Both the position numbers and the translations under genes were made by a program. DNA of 25,066 nt from NCBI GenBank assembly GCA_049688595.1, contig JBAVLA010000192.1:1-25066 (forward strand). The letters run 5' to 3'. The notes beneath the pieces are model-generated. The model made no database searches. It worked only from the letters and a program-made list of their open reading frames with translations, and was not told the DNA's origin. The DNA comes from Prado023 sp049688595 (GTDB lineage Bacteria; Actinomycetota; Actinomycetes; S36-B12; CAIYMF01). Within the stretch, counting starts at the first letter, position 1, and the number at the start of each line of letters is the position of its first letter. Shown piece by piece: positions 14,254-21,793 of this stretch.

Positions 14254-15402
14254 ATGCGTTCGCTGTGCGTGACAAACGACTTCCCGCCCAGGGCGGGCGG
14301 CATCCAGGCGTTCGTCCATGGCGTACTTGTGCGCCAACCGGAGGGATCCGTGGTCGTATACGCACCCCGATGGAAGGGCGACGCCGCCTTCGACGCCGAG
14401 CAGCCGTTCCCGGTGATCCGCCACCGGAGCTCGTTGATGCTGCCCGAGCCGACCGTCGTGCGGCGCGCGCGCGAGATCGCCCGGTCCGAGGGGTGCGATC
14501 GGGTGGTGTTCGGTGCAGCGGCACCGCTCGGGCTGCTCGCGCCATGGCTGGCTTCCGCCGGGGTGCACACGAGCGTCGGCATCACGCACGGTCATGAGGC
14601 GGCGTGGGCCCAGACCCCGGGCTCCCGACAGCTGCTGCGCCGCATCGGGGAGGGACTCAACACCGTCACCTTCCTCGGGTCCTACACGCGTACGAAGATC
14701 GCATCGGCGCTCACGCCGCAGGCGGCCGCCCGCATGCGCCAGCTCGTGCCAGGCGTGGATTCATCGGTCTTCCACCCCGATCGCCACGAGGACGGTAGGG
14801 TCATCCGGCAGCGCCATGGGTTGGGTGATCGCCGGGTAGTCGTCTGCGTCTCGCGGCTGATGCCGCGCAAGGGCCAGGACTCCCTGATCAGGGCACTGCC
14901 GCGACTGCACACGCAGATCGGAGGGGACGTCGCCCTGCTGATCGTCGGCGGCGGGCCCTACCGGAAGGACCTCGAGGCATTGGTCGCCGAGCACGGTCTG
15001 GGCGGCGACGTCGTCATCACTGGTGGTGTCCCCTGGGAGGAGCTGCCAGCCCACTACGCCGCCGGCGACGTCTTCGCGATGCCGTGCCGGACACGGCAGC
15101 GGGGGTGGGATGTCGAAGGGCTCGGGATCGTCTACCTGGAGGCCTCGGCGACTGGTCTCGCGGTGGTCTCCGGGGACTCCGGGGGAGCGCCCGACGCAGT
15201 GCGCGAGGGCGAGACCGGGTTCATCGTCGGTGGTCGGGACCAGGACACCCTTGTGGATCGACTGGCCCAGCTGCTCAGCGATCCCGAGCTCGCGGGCAGG
15301 ATGGGGCGGGCCGGCCGTCAGTGGGTCGAGTCGTCCTGGGGCTGGGATCGCTCAGCCGAGCGACTGCGCAAGCTCCTGGCCGGGCGGGATCCGGATGCCT
15401 GA
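14254..15402 (+). CDS. pimB: GDP-mannose-dependent PIM mannosyltransferase (PimB'-like, GT4)
   Basis: A 382-aa GT-B glycosyltransferase that would add the second (alpha-1,6) mannose to phosphatidylinositol monomannoside on the cytoplasmic face of the membrane. Family marks are the N-terminal glycine-rich loop (PPRAGGIQAF, 11-20), THGHE (111-115), the donor-phosphate residues R201 and K206 (SRLMPRKG), the GGGP turn (232-235), and the EX7E motif E288-E296 in EGLGIVYLEA. The segment RTRQRGWDVEGLG is characteristic of PimB'-like enzymes. ATG 14254 gives the family length; the frame stays open upstream to 14092 but without similarity. The position beside other core genes matches M. tuberculosis Rv2188c (from memory). 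Its 3' end overlaps the convergent GT87 gene by 85 bp. Confidence 0.87.
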   Translation: MRSLCVTNDFPPRAGGIQAFVHGVLVRQPEGSVVVYAPRWKGDAAFDAEQPFPVIRHRSSLMLPEPTVVRRAREIARSEGCDRVVFGAAAPLGLLAPWLASAGVHTSVGITHGHEAAWAQTPGSRQLLRRIGEGLNTVTFLGSYTRTKIASALTPQAAARMRQLVPGVDSSVFHPDRHEDGRVIRQRHGLGDRRVVVCVSRLMPRKGQDSLIRALPRLHTQIGGDVALLIVGGGPYRKDLEALVAEHGLGGDVVITGGVPWEELPAHYAAGDVFAMPCRTRQRGWDVEGLGIVYLEASATGLAVVSGDSGGAPDAVREGETGFIVGGRDQDTLVDRLAQLLSDPELAGRMGRAGRQWVESSWGWDRSAERLRKLLAGRDPDA

Positions 15403-16709
15403 CCCCCTCCACCAGCCGAGGTCAGCACGCCGAGTGCGGCCACGGTGGCGGCAACGGTGAGCGCCACTCGTACGGTCTGCACGACTACGGCGACCGGGTT
15501 GGCGGCCAGCAGCGCGGAGTAGAGCCACGGGTAGATCAGGTGAGTCGCCAGGCCGGCGCCGACGAGGAGCGCCGTCGTGCGTCGCATCCGGCTGGCCGGG
15601 TCGGCCAGGCCCACCGCGGCGAGCCCGAGCAGCCAGATGAAGTACTGGCCGGAGAAGACCCGGCTCGTGACCACGGTGAACAGGACGACTGCCAGTCCCA
15701 CGTCGGGTGCTGGCAGTCGCTCGAGTCTGCCGCGCAGGCGCAGCGCTGCCACGAGTGCCAGCAGCGCGAGGGTGGCGATGGTGCAGGCCCGTGCGACCGC
15801 CGCAGCTCCGGGCGCCTCGATCTCGTGGGCGCCGAAGCGGTAGACCACCTCCACCGGTGCGCCGAGCATCTTGGCCAGCAGGAAGGGAAGTGCCGCGACT
15901 GACTCGATCTGAAGGCCCCGGTCGCGCTGGCCGGCCAGGAAGGACATCGGGTCTCGCGTGGTCATGGCAAGGGCCGCGACGATCACCAAGGTGGCCCCCA
16001 AGGCGCCGGCAATGCCCCGGCCGATGTCGCTGCGCCTCAGGCCGGCGATCATCAGAGCCGGCCAGACCTTCAGCCACGTGCCGATCGCCGCGACCGCCCC
16101 GCTGGCTGCCGGCCTGCCTGCCAGCAGGACGGCAGCCACCGCGAACGCAGTGGGCACGACATCGAACCGGGCCAGGAGGAGGGGCCCGACGATGACTGGG
16201 ACCAGGGCCCACAGCCGCCGACCGCCGGGCCGACCTGTTCGCAGGGCCTGCTGCCCGGCCATCGCCATGATCGCCGCATCGAACGCCAGGAAGAGCAGGA
16301 CGAACCCGAATCGCTCGCCGGGCAGCGCAGCCCCCAGCAGGAAGACGGGCCCGGCCAGTGGCGGGTACTGCCACATCTGGTCGGTGGGGAACTGGCCGTG
16401 GCTGAGGGACTGCGCCGCCCAGTCGGCGTAGATCGCCAGGTCGTGGACCTGCTCAGCCCAAGGGATCCAGCCCAGGATGATCCCGACCAGGAAGGTGCGC
16501 GATGCCGCCCAGAACAGCCAGTCCCGCCCGGCCCTCGGGCCCAGGCCGACAGCTGACTTCAGCCCTCCGCGCAGGCCCAGGCTGGCAGCGGGCTCCAGGC
16601 CAGCGCCGGGGCCGAGCCCAGCAGTCGGGCTTGGCTCAGCAGTCGGGCCGAGCCCCTCGTCCGCACCGGTCGACTCCGAAGGGTCCTGGGCAGGCTGCGA
16701 AGGGGTCAT
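15318..16709 (-). CDS. GT87/DUF2029 polyprenyl-phosphate-mannose-dependent mannosyltransferase
   Basis: A 463-aa polytopic membrane protein with about ten hydrophobic segments. The first luminal loop has the acidic/Tyr motif of GT-C enzymes (DLAIYADWA), followed by the QYPPLAGP signature of the DUF2029/GT87 family, and a later FSGQYFIW segment is also typical. M. tuberculosis Rv2181, in the same neighbourhood, is an alpha-1,2-mannosyltransferase of PIM/lipomannan synthesis, so the same role is inferred. The first ~60 residues are an unusual low-complexity stretch of repeated GLxP/GLG units, poorly conserved and presumably cytoplasmic. The start overlaps the stop of the LuxR-type gene (ATGA), indicating coupling; otherwise a shorter start would be tempting. 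The 3' end overlaps pimB' by 85 bp. Confidence 0.82.
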   Translation of the reverse strand: MTPSQPAQDPSESTGADEGLGPTAEPSPTAGLGPGAGLEPAASLGLRGGLKSAVGLGPRAGRDWLFWAASRTFLVGIILGWIPWAEQVHDLAIYADWAAQSLSHGQFPTDQMWQYPPLAGPVFLLGAALPGERFGFVLLFLAFDAAIMAMAGQQALRTGRPGGRRLWALVPVIVGPLLLARFDVVPTAFAVAAVLLAGRPAASGAVAAIGTWLKVWPALMIAGLRRSDIGRGIAGALGATLVIVAALAMTTRDPMSFLAGQRDRGLQIESVAALPFLLAKMLGAPVEVVYRFGAHEIEAPGAAAVARACTIATLALLALVAALRLRGRLERLPAPDVGLAVVLFTVVTSRVFSGQYFIWLLGLAAVGLADPASRMRRTTALLVGAGLATHLIYPWLYSALLAANPVAVVVQTVRVALTVAATVAALGVLTSAGGGGQASGSRPARSLRSRSAERSQPQDDSTH

Positions 16710-17353
16710 GTCGGCAGCATGCCCATCCGGACTGCGGCCAGGACGGCTTGGCTGCGACTGGTCACGCCCAGCTTCCGGTAGATCCCGGCCAGGTGCGACT
16801 TGGCCGTCGCCTCCGATACGTACAGCCGGGCGGCGATCTGGCGGACGGTCAGCCCCTCGGCGACCAGGGCCAGCACCTCCGCCTCTCGCGTCGTCAGCCT
16901 GGGAATGCGGCTGCGGCCGCGCCTGGCGCTCGCGGACAGGACGTTGTCGGTCACGAAGGCGCCCGGCGCCGCAGCCGCCTGCACCACGGCTGTGACGACC
17001 TGAGCGGGAGTGGCCGTCTTCGGCAGGTAGGCGGCAGCGCCCAGTTGCAGGGCTGCGAGCAGTGCTTCGTCACTGGCGTTCTCGCTCAGCATGACGATTG
17101 CCACGGAGGGCCACCGTTCGCGCGTGATCGCGACGAGGGGTCCCCGGGATGCGCCGGCCAGGTCCAGCGTAGCCACCAGCACGTCAGGGGTGTGATCGGC
17201 GAGGGCCTGCAGCGTCTCCTCCCGGGTCGTCGGCTCTGCGAGCACCCGGGCGCCGGCCTCTCGCAGTATGTCGACCAGTCCACGGCGGGCGAGGTGGTTC
17301 GCGTCGGCAACGACGACCCGAAGCCCCACCGCAGGTCGCCTCGGGGAGTCCAC
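16706..17353 (-). CDS. LuxR/NarL-type response regulator with atypical receiver domain
   Basis: A 215-aa regulator: a receiver domain (about 10-125) plus a C-terminal LuxR helix-turn-helix (about 153-210; LTTREAEVLALVAEGL...SEATAKSHLAGIYRKLG). GTG 17353 was chosen for its strong AGGAGG 7 nt upstream; upstream in-frame codons to 17476 cover the divergent promoter region. The receiver is degenerate: the second residue of the acidic pair is Ala (ADAN, D17-A18) and the phosphoacceptor position aligns with Thr62 (PDVLVATLDL). Ser90 and Lys112 are kept. It may therefore act without phosphorylation. No histidine kinase gene is present. The stop overlaps the start of the GT87 gene, so the two are expressed together. 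Confidence 0.88.
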   Translation of the reverse strand: MDSPRRPAVGLRVVVADANHLARRGLVDILREAGARVLAEPTTREETLQALADHTPDVLVATLDLAGASRGPLVAITRERWPSVAIVMLSENASDEALLAALQLGAAAYLPKTATPAQVVTAVVQAAAAPGAFVTDNVLSASARRGRSRIPRLTTREAEVLALVAEGLTVRQIAARLYVSEATAKSHLAGIYRKLGVTSRSQAVLAAVRMGMLPT

Positions 17354-17440
17354 GTCCAACCCTCCTGATGCTCGGGCAGGCGCCAGCAACGCGTGACTCG
17401 ACTGACGACCTGCGATCTGCGCGCCCGACGGGCTACAGGC

Positions 17441-17446
17441 TAGCCT
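17441..17446 (+). promoter_or_regulatory. Candidate -10 box, leaderless promoter of the SRPBCC gene
   Basis: TAGCCT is followed by 8 nt and the GTG at 17455, with no Shine-Dalgarno between. It sits in the ~100-bp spacer divergent from the LuxR-type regulator gene (start 17353). No clear -35 is seen. Confidence 0.4.
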
Positions 17447-17454
17447 TGTCGATC

Positions 17455-17886
17455 GTGGCGCAAACGACTCATTCAAGCATCGTCATCGCTGCTCCGCCCG
17501 AGCAGATCATGGCAGTGATCGCCGACCTGTACGACTACCCGGAGTGGACTTCCGGGCTCGAGTCCGTGATCGTGCACTCCAGCGACGAGTCGGGCCGACC
17601 TCTGTCGGCGACCTTCGTCGGCAGCATCGGGCCGGTGAAGGACTCCTATACGGTCGGCTACGACTGGGCGGCCACCGAGGTCTCCTGGCACCTGACCGAG
17701 GGCGACAAGATCACCGGCCTCGAGGGCAAGTACACGTGCGTCGACCTTGGGGACGGGTCCACCGACGTCGTCTATCACCTGACGGTCGAGACGGCGATCC
17801 CGATGGTCGGGATGGTTCGTCGCAAGGGCGAGAAGATGATCGTCGACGCCGCGCTCAAGGGCCTCAAGCGGTACGTGGAGGGCTAG
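17455..17886 (+). CDS. SRPBCC/START-fold protein (polyketide cyclase/dehydrase-like)
   Basis: A 143-aa single-domain protein with the helix-grip fold that encloses a hydrophobic ligand. It opens with the typical strand and turn (SSIVIAAPPEQIMAVIADLYDYPEW), followed by antiparallel strands and a long C-terminal helix (MIVDAALKGLKRYVEG). There are no obvious catalytic residues, so it could be a lipid or small-ligand carrier. Length and neighbourhood match M. tuberculosis Rv2185c (TB16.3, 144 aa, from memory), whose substrate I do not know. GTG 17455 gives the family N-terminus and follows a -10-like box directly. Three nt separate its stop from the next start, so it heads a two-gene operon. Confidence 0.85.
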   Translation: MAQTTHSSIVIAAPPEQIMAVIADLYDYPEWTSGLESVIVHSSDESGRPLSATFVGSIGPVKDSYTVGYDWAATEVSWHLTEGDKITGLEGKYTCVDLGDGSTDVVYHLTVETAIPMVGMVRRKGEKMIVDAALKGLKRYVEG

Positions 17887-17889
17887 GGC

Positions 17890-18411
17890 ATGGTCGAGCC
17901 CACGCTCGGCTCGTTCTGGGACGCCATCCGCTGGTGGGCCAGTTCCGTAGGGCTCCTGGCGTCCAAGGCCAAGCCAGGCGAGGTGCCCCCGAGGCCACCA
18001 GTGCCCGAGGGCGTGTGCGCCAGCTGCCCGATCTGCCAGGCGGCTGCGACGCTCGAGCAGGTGGATCCGAAGGTCATGTCTGACCTGACCATCGTCGCTC
18101 GCAGCGTCATGAGCGGGTTGAGCGCTGCGCTGGCTGACGCTGCCATGCAGCGGACCGGTGAGTCGTGGACCGCGGGGAAGCCGACGGCCGCGGAGTCGAC
18201 GGCCGAGGAGCCGGCAACCGCGACGTCGACCGCGAAGAAGGCGCCGGCCCGGAAGCGGACCGCCGAGAAGCGGACCGCCCAAGAGCCGGCCACGCGCCCA
18301 TCTCGTGCCCGGGCCGCCACCCCAAAGGCCCAGTCCCCATTGGCGGGGGCAGCTGACGAGACGCGGTCGGGGCAGGCCGGAGCCCCCGAGGCCGCCGACG
18401 CGGCCGACTGA
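17890..18411 (+). CDS. Conserved CxxCxxC protein with basic Ala/Lys-rich tail, function unknown
   Basis: A 173-aa protein in two parts. The N-terminal ~90 residues contain an aromatic helix (SFWDAIRWWASSVG), a Pro-rich linker and the cluster C43-x2-C46-x2-C49 (GVCASCPICQ), which may bind metal, followed by a helix. From about residue 93 the chain is low-complexity Ala/Thr/Glu/Lys/Arg (for example STAKKAPARKRTAEKRTA), like the tails of bacterial histone H1-like or HU-type proteins, and may bind nucleic acid or simply be disordered. The start follows GGAGGG (17877-17882) at 7 nt inside the end of the SRPBCC gene, so they are co-transcribed. Similar CPxC proteins accompany the SRPBCC gene in other actinobacteria as I recall. 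Confidence 0.75.
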   Translation: MVEPTLGSFWDAIRWWASSVGLLASKAKPGEVPPRPPVPEGVCASCPICQAAATLEQVDPKVMSDLTIVARSVMSGLSAALADAAMQRTGESWTAGKPTAAESTAEEPATATSTAKKAPARKRTAEKRTAQEPATRPSRARAATPKAQSPLAGAADETRSGQAGAPEAADAAD

Positions 18412-18476
18412 CGTCGGATCCACGTTGCGGGGTCGCGACCCGGGGGATCGGGGCTCTCGACCGGGCGACCAGTCGA

Positions 18477-18500
18477 CCCGGGTGCGTGGTCCCACCCGGG
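18477..18500. terminator. GC-rich hairpin between convergent genes
   Basis: CCCGGGTG (18477-18484) and CACCCGGG (18493-18500) form a perfect 8-bp stem with an 8-nt loop. It lies 65 nt after the stop at 18411 and about 40 nt after the opposing gene's stop, so it could serve both strands. No T-tract is seen, which is common for high-GC terminators. Confidence 0.5.
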
Positions 18501-18513
18501 ACTGCCGGATTCG

Positions 18514-18533
18514 GGCACCGGAGGCGCGGTGCC
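18514..18533. terminator. Second hairpin between convergent genes
   Basis: GGCACCG (18514-18520) and CGGTGCC (18527-18533) form a perfect 7-bp stem with a 6-nt loop, ending 6 nt from the stop codon of the minus-strand gene. Together with the hairpin at 18477-18500 it makes a likely bidirectional termination zone. Confidence 0.45.
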
Positions 18534-18538
18534 AGCGC

Positions 18539-19159
18539 CTACAGTCGCGCCCCGTCGTCCCACCCGTCATCCCGTGACTCCGGCAACTGCCACACGAGCG
18601 TCACGAATCCTCCCAGGAACGCCAGCCCAGCGGCTATGCCCACGGCCCGGGGGGCATCCCATCCGGTGAACGCGATGAATGCAAGCGTGGCGGGGCCACC
18701 GAGCGTGCCCACCCAGGCGAGCCGCTTCAGTGGCGTGCCCGCCGGCAGTTCGGGCGGCGGGGGAGGCGCGAAATGCCCCTCGTCGGCCCAGTTGTCCACG
18801 AAGGCATCGGGGGGCTGGCCCCCCGGATCAGCAGTCCCCTTCTGGCTGCCCTGATGGTCTGCCCCCGCCCCGCTGGGCGCTTCGGGATCGGATTGGGCCC
18901 GCCGCAGGGGCTCGAACAGCGCTGCCAGGCCGTCCTCCACCGTGGATCGACCCTCGTCGGCCGCTGGTCTTCGCGGACCATCTGCCAGATGCTCGTCGCC
19001 GGCAGTCCCGGCCTCCGATTCGGCTCGGGTGGGGTCCTGCGGTCGCGACGGCCGCGACTCGCCGTCGGCCACCGAGTCGTCCAGGGCATCTGGACCCGTC
19101 GTGAGGTCGGCAACGATCTCGGCCCACCGAAGGTCGAAGTCGTCGCCACGCTCAGCCAT
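18539..19159 (-). CDS. Hypothetical membrane protein, acidic N-terminus and two C-terminal helices
   Basis: A 206-aa protein. After a short conserved-looking start (DDFDLRWAEIVADL) comes a long acidic, disordered stretch (about 25-115), then a PPPPPELP motif before two membrane helices (about 147-167 and 170-192) and an acidic C-terminal tail (ESRDDGWDDGA). I recall similar actinobacterial proteins with FxPPPPPxLP followed by two helices; their function is unknown. ATG 19159 is chosen because the family-like sequence begins here; codons further upstream (to 19321) cover the divergent acyltransferase promoter. No clear Shine-Dalgarno is visible, so the start is less certain than most. It is convergent with the CxxCxxC gene. 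Confidence 0.7.
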   Translation of the reverse strand: MAERGDDFDLRWAEIVADLTTGPDALDDSVADGESRPSRPQDPTRAESEAGTAGDEHLADGPRRPAADEGRSTVEDGLAALFEPLRRAQSDPEAPSGAGADHQGSQKGTADPGGQPPDAFVDNWADEGHFAPPPPPELPAGTPLKRLAWVGTLGGPATLAFIAFTGWDAPRAVGIAAGLAFLGGFVTLVWQLPESRDDGWDDGARL

Positions 19160-19279
19160 CGACGAGCCGATCGCTGGCAGATCCGGGCATCGGATCTCCT
19201 GGTGCAGGGGGAGGGATCCAATCGTCGCACACACGGGTCGGGCGCGCCTTCGATCGCTGGTGCGCGCGGGCTCCTCGCG

Positions 19280-19309
19280 TTGCCGCATCGGGGCAATCTC
19301 CCCTACCGT
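19280..19309 (+). promoter_or_regulatory. Candidate sigma-70-type promoter of the acyltransferase gene
   Basis: TTGCCG (19280-19285), an 18-nt spacer and TACCGT (19304-19309), with the ATG at 19336 and GGAGG in between. This is the best paired -35/-10 in the window. Confidence 0.45.
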
Positions 19310-19335
19310 TTCCAAGGTCAAGGGAGGACGTCGCG

Positions 19336-20082
19336 ATGCTTTACGAGGTGTTCAAGCACGCGGTCATCGGGCCACCCCTGAGAACCCTGTACCACCCCCA
19401 TGTGGAAGGGCTCGAGCACATCCCCTCCGAGGGCCCGGCAATCCTGGCGAGCAACCACCTCTCCTTCTCCGACTCGTTCTTCCTGCCACTGGTCGTCGAC
19501 CGCAAGATCACCTTCCTCGCCAAGAGCGACTACTTCACAGGCCCAGGCCTGCGCGGATGGTTGACGAAGCAGTTCTTCTCAGCAATGGGGCAGGTCGCCG
19601 TCGATCGATCCGGCGGCGTGGCAAGCATGGCGGCGATCGAGACGGGCATCCGCATACTCCGCGAGGGCAACCTGCTGGGCATCTACCCCGAGGGGACGCG
19701 TTCCCCGGATGGGCGGCTCTACCGGGGGCGGACCGGTCCGGCGCGGATGGCGCTGGCGGCTCCGGCACCCGTGATCCCGGTCGCGATGATCGGCACGGAC
19801 AAGATCCAGCCCACCGGCCAGAAGATCCCGAACCTCTACCCGCTGACCATCCGCATCGGGGCTCCGCTGGACTTCTCGCGCTACGAGGGCATGGAGGGAG
19901 ACCGCTTCGTCCTGCGAAGCATGACCGACGAGATCATGTACGAGTTGATGACGCTTTCCGGCCAGGAGTACGTCGACATCTACGCGACGAAGGCCAAGGA
20001 GCTCATCGCCAAGTACGGCACGTCCACGCCCACGCGCGAGCAGATGGCGGCCGTGGACTCAGGCGTGGAACCTGCCCGCTAG
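19336..20082 (+). CDS. 1-acyl-sn-glycerol-3-phosphate acyltransferase (PlsC family)
   Basis: A 248-aa membrane-associated acyltransferase that would convert lysophosphatidic acid to phosphatidic acid in phospholipid synthesis. The catalytic NHxxxxD motif is NHLSFSD (H41, D46) and the glycerol-phosphate site is EGTRSPDG (E119-R122); the third block is VAVDRSGG. No long membrane helix is obvious beyond the hydrophobic N-terminal part. ATG 19336 is supported by GGAGG (19323-19327) 8 nt upstream. M. tuberculosis Rv2182c is the neighbourhood counterpart from memory. The convergent neighbour is glycerol kinase, which makes the precursor glycerol-3-phosphate; this fits a lipid-synthesis context although the genes are not co-transcribed. 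An acyltransferase acting on PIMs is an alternative. Confidence 0.9.
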   Translation: MLYEVFKHAVIGPPLRTLYHPHVEGLEHIPSEGPAILASNHLSFSDSFFLPLVVDRKITFLAKSDYFTGPGLRGWLTKQFFSAMGQVAVDRSGGVASMAAIETGIRILREGNLLGIYPEGTRSPDGRLYRGRTGPARMALAAPAPVIPVAMIGTDKIQPTGQKIPNLYPLTIRIGAPLDFSRYEGMEGDRFVLRSMTDEIMYELMTLSGQEYVDIYATKAKELIAKYGTSTPTREQMAAVDSGVEPAR

Positions 20083-20133
20083 CTCCCGCCAGCTCGGGCT
20101 GCCCCGCCGGCACCCGACGAGCAGGCCCCGGGC

Positions 20134-21627
20134 TCATCGCAGGCGTGCCCAGCCCTTCGACCGCTCCACGGCAACCCGCCACCGCCGGTGCCCCGTTGGA
20201 TCGTGCGGCTGGGGCTCGAAGCGGGCGGCGGCAGATGCGCGCAGCTGCGCGCCGACAAGGTCGAGCGAGGGCAGCAGCCCGGTTCCGAGGCCGGCGGCGA
20301 TCCCGGCGCCGAGCCCGGTTGCCTGGAGCTCAGCTGATCGGACCACGGGGACGCGCAGTTCGTCGGCCTGCATCTGGCAGAGGAAGCCGTTGGCAGCGGC
20401 GCCGCCGTCGACGGCGAGGACCGGCAGGGCCACACCGGCCTCGCCGGTCATGAGCTCCACGACGTCGCGCACCTCGAACGCGATGGCCTCCAAGGTCGCC
20501 CGCACCAGATGGGCCCGGGTCGTGCCGCGCGTGATCCCGAAGATTGTGCCCCGCGCGTATGGGTCCCAATCGGGAGCGCCGAGCCCCGTCAGGGCCGGTA
20601 CGAACACCACGCCGCCGGAATCGGGCACGCTGCGCGCCAGCAGCTCGGTCTCCTCGGCGGAGTCGATGATCCCCAGGCCGTCCCGAAGCCATTGGACCGC
20701 CGCCCCGGTCACGAACACAGCACCCTCGAGGGCGTACTCGAGCCGACCATCTGGGTGCTGCCAGGCGACCGTGGTCAACAGGCCCGAGCGCGAGGGAACG
20801 ATCTGCTCGCCGGTGTTGACCAGCACGAACGACCCGGTTCCATACGTGCACTTGCTGGAGCCCGGGGTGAAGCAGCCCTGCCCGAACAGGGCGGCCTGCT
20901 GGTCGCCCAGGATGGCTGCAATCGGCAGGTCGAGGCCCAGGAAGCACTCCGGGTCCGTCTGCCCGAGGACCCCATAGGACGCGACGAGGGCGGGCAGGCA
21001 GAGGTGCGGGACGCCGAGCAGCTCGAGCAGCTCCGGGCTCCAGTCACCGGTGTGCAGGTCGTAGAGGAGCGTCCTTGAGGCGTTGGAGTGGTCGGTGACG
21101 TGACGCCTCCCGCGCGTCAGCCGGGCGACGAGGTAGGAGTCAACGGTCCCCACGGCGACCTCCCCGGACTTGACGCGCACCCAGGTCGGCCGGTCCTCGG
21201 CGCGGACCCAGGCCAGCTTCGTCCCGGAGAAGTAGGGGTCCAGCCGCAGGCCAGTCAGGCGCTCGACCAGCGGCTCGTGGCCGGCCTCGCGCAACGTCGC
21301 GCAGATCCCGGCCGTGCGCCGGTCCTGCCAGACGATCGCGCGGCGTGGGGCAGCCAACGTCTCGCGGTCCCAGAAGCAGATCGTCTCGCGCTGGTTGGTG
21401 ATGCCCACCGCGGCCGGCGGGTCGGCCACCGCCGCATCGGTGGCCAGCAGTGCGCGCGTTGCAGCCAGCGTCGCAGCCCAGATCTCGTCCGGATCGTGCT
21501 CGACCCACCCGTCGGCGGGGAAGCGCTGCGGGAACTCCTGGTAGCCGCGCGCGATCACGGCCAGGTCTTGGGACACAAGCAGCGCGGTCACGCCGGTGGT
21601 CCCGGCGTCCAGGGCCAGGATGCTCAT
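20134..21627 (-). CDS. glpK: Glycerol kinase (GlpK)
   Basis: Cytosolic FGGY-family kinase forming glycerol-3-phosphate from glycerol and ATP; 497 aa, full family length. Seen are the N-terminal phosphate loop (LALDAGTTGVTALL), the NQRET segment that binds glycerol, the WQDRR motif, GDQQAALFGQ with the catalytic Asp, the KCTYGTGSF adenine-site strand and DGGAAANGFLCQ near the C-terminus. ATG 21627 has no Shine-Dalgarno but lies 6 nt below a TAGAGT box, consistent with a leaderless mRNA. It is divergent from the phosphofructokinase gene. No glycerol facilitator or glpD is present in the window. Confidence 0.95.
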   Translation of the reverse strand: MSILALDAGTTGVTALLVSQDLAVIARGYQEFPQRFPADGWVEHDPDEIWAATLAATRALLATDAAVADPPAAVGITNQRETICFWDRETLAAPRRAIVWQDRRTAGICATLREAGHEPLVERLTGLRLDPYFSGTKLAWVRAEDRPTWVRVKSGEVAVGTVDSYLVARLTRGRRHVTDHSNASRTLLYDLHTGDWSPELLELLGVPHLCLPALVASYGVLGQTDPECFLGLDLPIAAILGDQQAALFGQGCFTPGSSKCTYGTGSFVLVNTGEQIVPSRSGLLTTVAWQHPDGRLEYALEGAVFVTGAAVQWLRDGLGIIDSAEETELLARSVPDSGGVVFVPALTGLGAPDWDPYARGTIFGITRGTTRAHLVRATLEAIAFEVRDVVELMTGEAGVALPVLAVDGGAAANGFLCQMQADELRVPVVRSAELQATGLGAGIAAGLGTGLLPSLDLVGAQLRASAAARFEPQPHDPTGHRRWRVAVERSKGWARLR

Positions 21628-21633
21628 GACCAG

Positions 21634-21639
21634 ACTCTA
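21634..21639 (-). promoter_or_regulatory. Candidate -10 box, leaderless promoter of glpK
   Basis: TAGAGT on the minus strand is followed by 6 nt and the ATG at 21627. No Shine-Dalgarno is present in the remaining sequence and no strong -35 is seen. Confidence 0.45.
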
Positions 21640-21702
21640 CGAGCCTGCTCAGCGGACTTGCGCCACTCGGCGGGGCGCCTCCCAACGAGCCGGTCGCCCA
21701 GG

Positions 21703-21751
21703 TACCCTCCCGGCAACCTCTTGACCCGGCTTCAGCCCGGTTGCCTCGGTA
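21703..21751. repeat. Interrupted inverted repeat in the glpK-pfp divergent region
   Basis: TACC (21703-21706) and GGCAACC (21712-21718) are mirrored by GGTTGCC (21739-21745) and GGTA (21748-21751). The 20-nt centre holds TTGACC and a small GGCT/AGCC stem. Further GGTACC copies lie at 21701 and 21765. It is placed like an operator or leader hairpin about 40-90 nt upstream of the phosphofructokinase start. Confidence 0.35.
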
Positions 21752-21793
21752 CGGTGGGGGACAGGTACCACCCCCATCGCAGAAGGGCACAAC

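Noticed and set aside
13746..14597. Plus-strand open frame of 283 codons spanning the Cys-rich gene and the pimB' start
   Set aside because: Arg/Gly/Ala-rich composition with no similarity, and it conflicts with two better-supported genes.
20083..20133. Hairpin between the acyltransferase gene and convergent glpK
   Set aside because: GCTCGGG can pair with CCCGA-GAGC only with a 2-nt bulge and a 14-nt loop, which is not convincing.
21721..21755. TTGACC/TACGGT as a -35/-10 pair for pfp
   Set aside because: The spacer is 23 nt, too long for a normal sigma-70-type promoter.
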